Assembly (NCBI GenBank): GCA_021847855.1
Contig: JAJZOT010000138.1
Location: 1 to 5,460 of the forward strand
DNA length: 5,460 nucleotides
DNA from: Thermoplasmata archaeon
GTDB taxonomy: Archaea; Thermoplasmatota; Thermoplasmata; Thermoplasmatales; Thermoplasmataceae
Reading direction: 5' to 3'
In this document: positions 5,129 to 5,460 of the stretch, piece by piece
How the letters are laid out: each line of letters starts with the position of its first letter
Numbering within the stretch: position 1 is the stretch's first letter
Program-made: the position numbers and the translations under genes
The notes under the pieces: generated by a model
Database searches by the model: none
What the model saw: only the letters and a program-made list of their open reading frames with translations
Told to the model about the DNA's origin: nothing

Positions 5129-5460
5129 GGTTTCTGGGCCAGTTGTGGTGGCCACGGCCGTAGAAAACGCAAAGATGTATGATGTAGTGAGAGTGAGTGA
5201 CCTGGGACTTGTAGGGGAAATAATAAAACTCTCCGCCAGCGAAGCAACGATACAGGTCTATGAGGATACCAGCGGAATTAGGCCTGGAGATAAAGTTGAG
5301 AATACTGGAAGGCCGTTGTCCGTGGAGCTGGGGCCTGGGCTGCTGAAGTCAATATACGACGGTATCCAGAGGCCGCTTGACGTAATAAGGGAAAAGAGTG
5401 GAGATTTCATACGGAGGGGATTGACAGCCCCACCGTTGGACACAACCAGGAAGTGGGAGT
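5112..5460 (+). CDS. atpA: A-type ATP synthase catalytic subunit A, 5' part
   Basis: These are the first 116 codons of the ATP-hydrolysing/synthesising subunit; the gene runs off the right edge. It starts at TTG 5112 with the family N-terminus ([13 protein letters not shown]), followed by the beta-barrel with [19 protein letters not shown] (about 23-41), [16 protein letters not shown] (about 49-64) and [20 protein letters not shown] (about 68-87), all typical of A/V-type alpha-beta barrels. The ELGPGLL motif leads into the IQRPLDVI helix. The nucleotide-binding P-loop lies beyond the window. In Thermoplasma relatives the A gene carries an intein at the P-loop; that cannot be seen here. The first codons overlap the F gene by 17 bases, implying coupled translation. 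Confidence 0.95.
   Translation, partial: MGTIVKVSGPVVVATAVENAKMYDVVRVSDLGLVGEIIKLSASEATIQVYEDTSGIRPGDKVENTGRPLSVELGPGLLKSIYDGIQRPLDVIREKSGDFIRRGLTAPPLDTTRKWE

Noticed and set aside
3173..5155. Several minus-strand ORFs of 60-95 codons opposite E, C and F
   Set aside because: All are antisense to recognised ATP synthase genes and have shadow-like composition.
5258..5443. Minus-strand 61-codon frame opposite subunit A
   Set aside because: It is antisense to a conserved part of the catalytic subunit.
1..5460. tRNA, rRNA, CRISPR array or insertion sequence
   Set aside because: No GTTCGA-type T-arm with a cloverleaf, no regularly spaced repeats, and no transposase-like frame or terminal inverted repeats were found on reading both strands.

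Overview
The window looks like the chromosome of an archaeon, most likely a member of the Thermoplasmatales or a relative. The main evidence is an archaeal A-type (V-like) ATP synthase operon on the + strand, in the order K-E-C-F-A. Supporting signs are archaeal TATA boxes, several genes without a Shine-Dalgarno site, and GTG/TTG starts backed by a GGAGGTG-type site where one is needed. The lineage call is an inference from gene content and style, not from a database match.

Layout. Bases 1-100 hold the last 32 codons of an unidentified + strand gene. Bases 101-229 are a convergent spacer. A minus-strand block follows. It contains a SAM-dependent methyltransferase with a fused Trm112-like zinc domain (230-1213). 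Upstream of that is a two-domain protein with a Zc3h12a/NYN-type ribonuclease domain and a C-terminal OST-HTH/LOTUS-like winged helix (1329-2258). Upstream again is a leader of about 200 bases that may encode a small Cys-rich membrane peptide (2242-2469). Bases 2470-2937 are AT-rich and regulatory. They contain a small, highly charged minus-strand ORF (2604-2777) with its own strong TATA box. About 60 bases away, facing the other direction, is the TATA box of the ATP synthase operon.

The ATP synthase genes are packed tightly: K-E gap 7 bases, E-C overlap 11, C-F gap 5 or overlap 4, F-A overlap 17. K forms the membrane c-ring, E is a peripheral-stalk subunit, C and F belong to the central rotor, and A is the catalytic subunit, cut off by the window edge. 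The stator subunit I (a) and the E partner H, which often precede K in archaeal operons, are not visible in this window.

The less ordinary items are the NYN/OST-HTH protein, the cis-fused methyltransferase/Trm112-like protein, the uncharacterised charged small ORF next to the ATP synthase promoter, the structured leader of the ribonuclease gene, and the c-subunit residues (Gln26, Glu55-Thr56) that raise the question of coupling-ion specificity. No mobile element, CRISPR array, tRNA or rRNA was seen.
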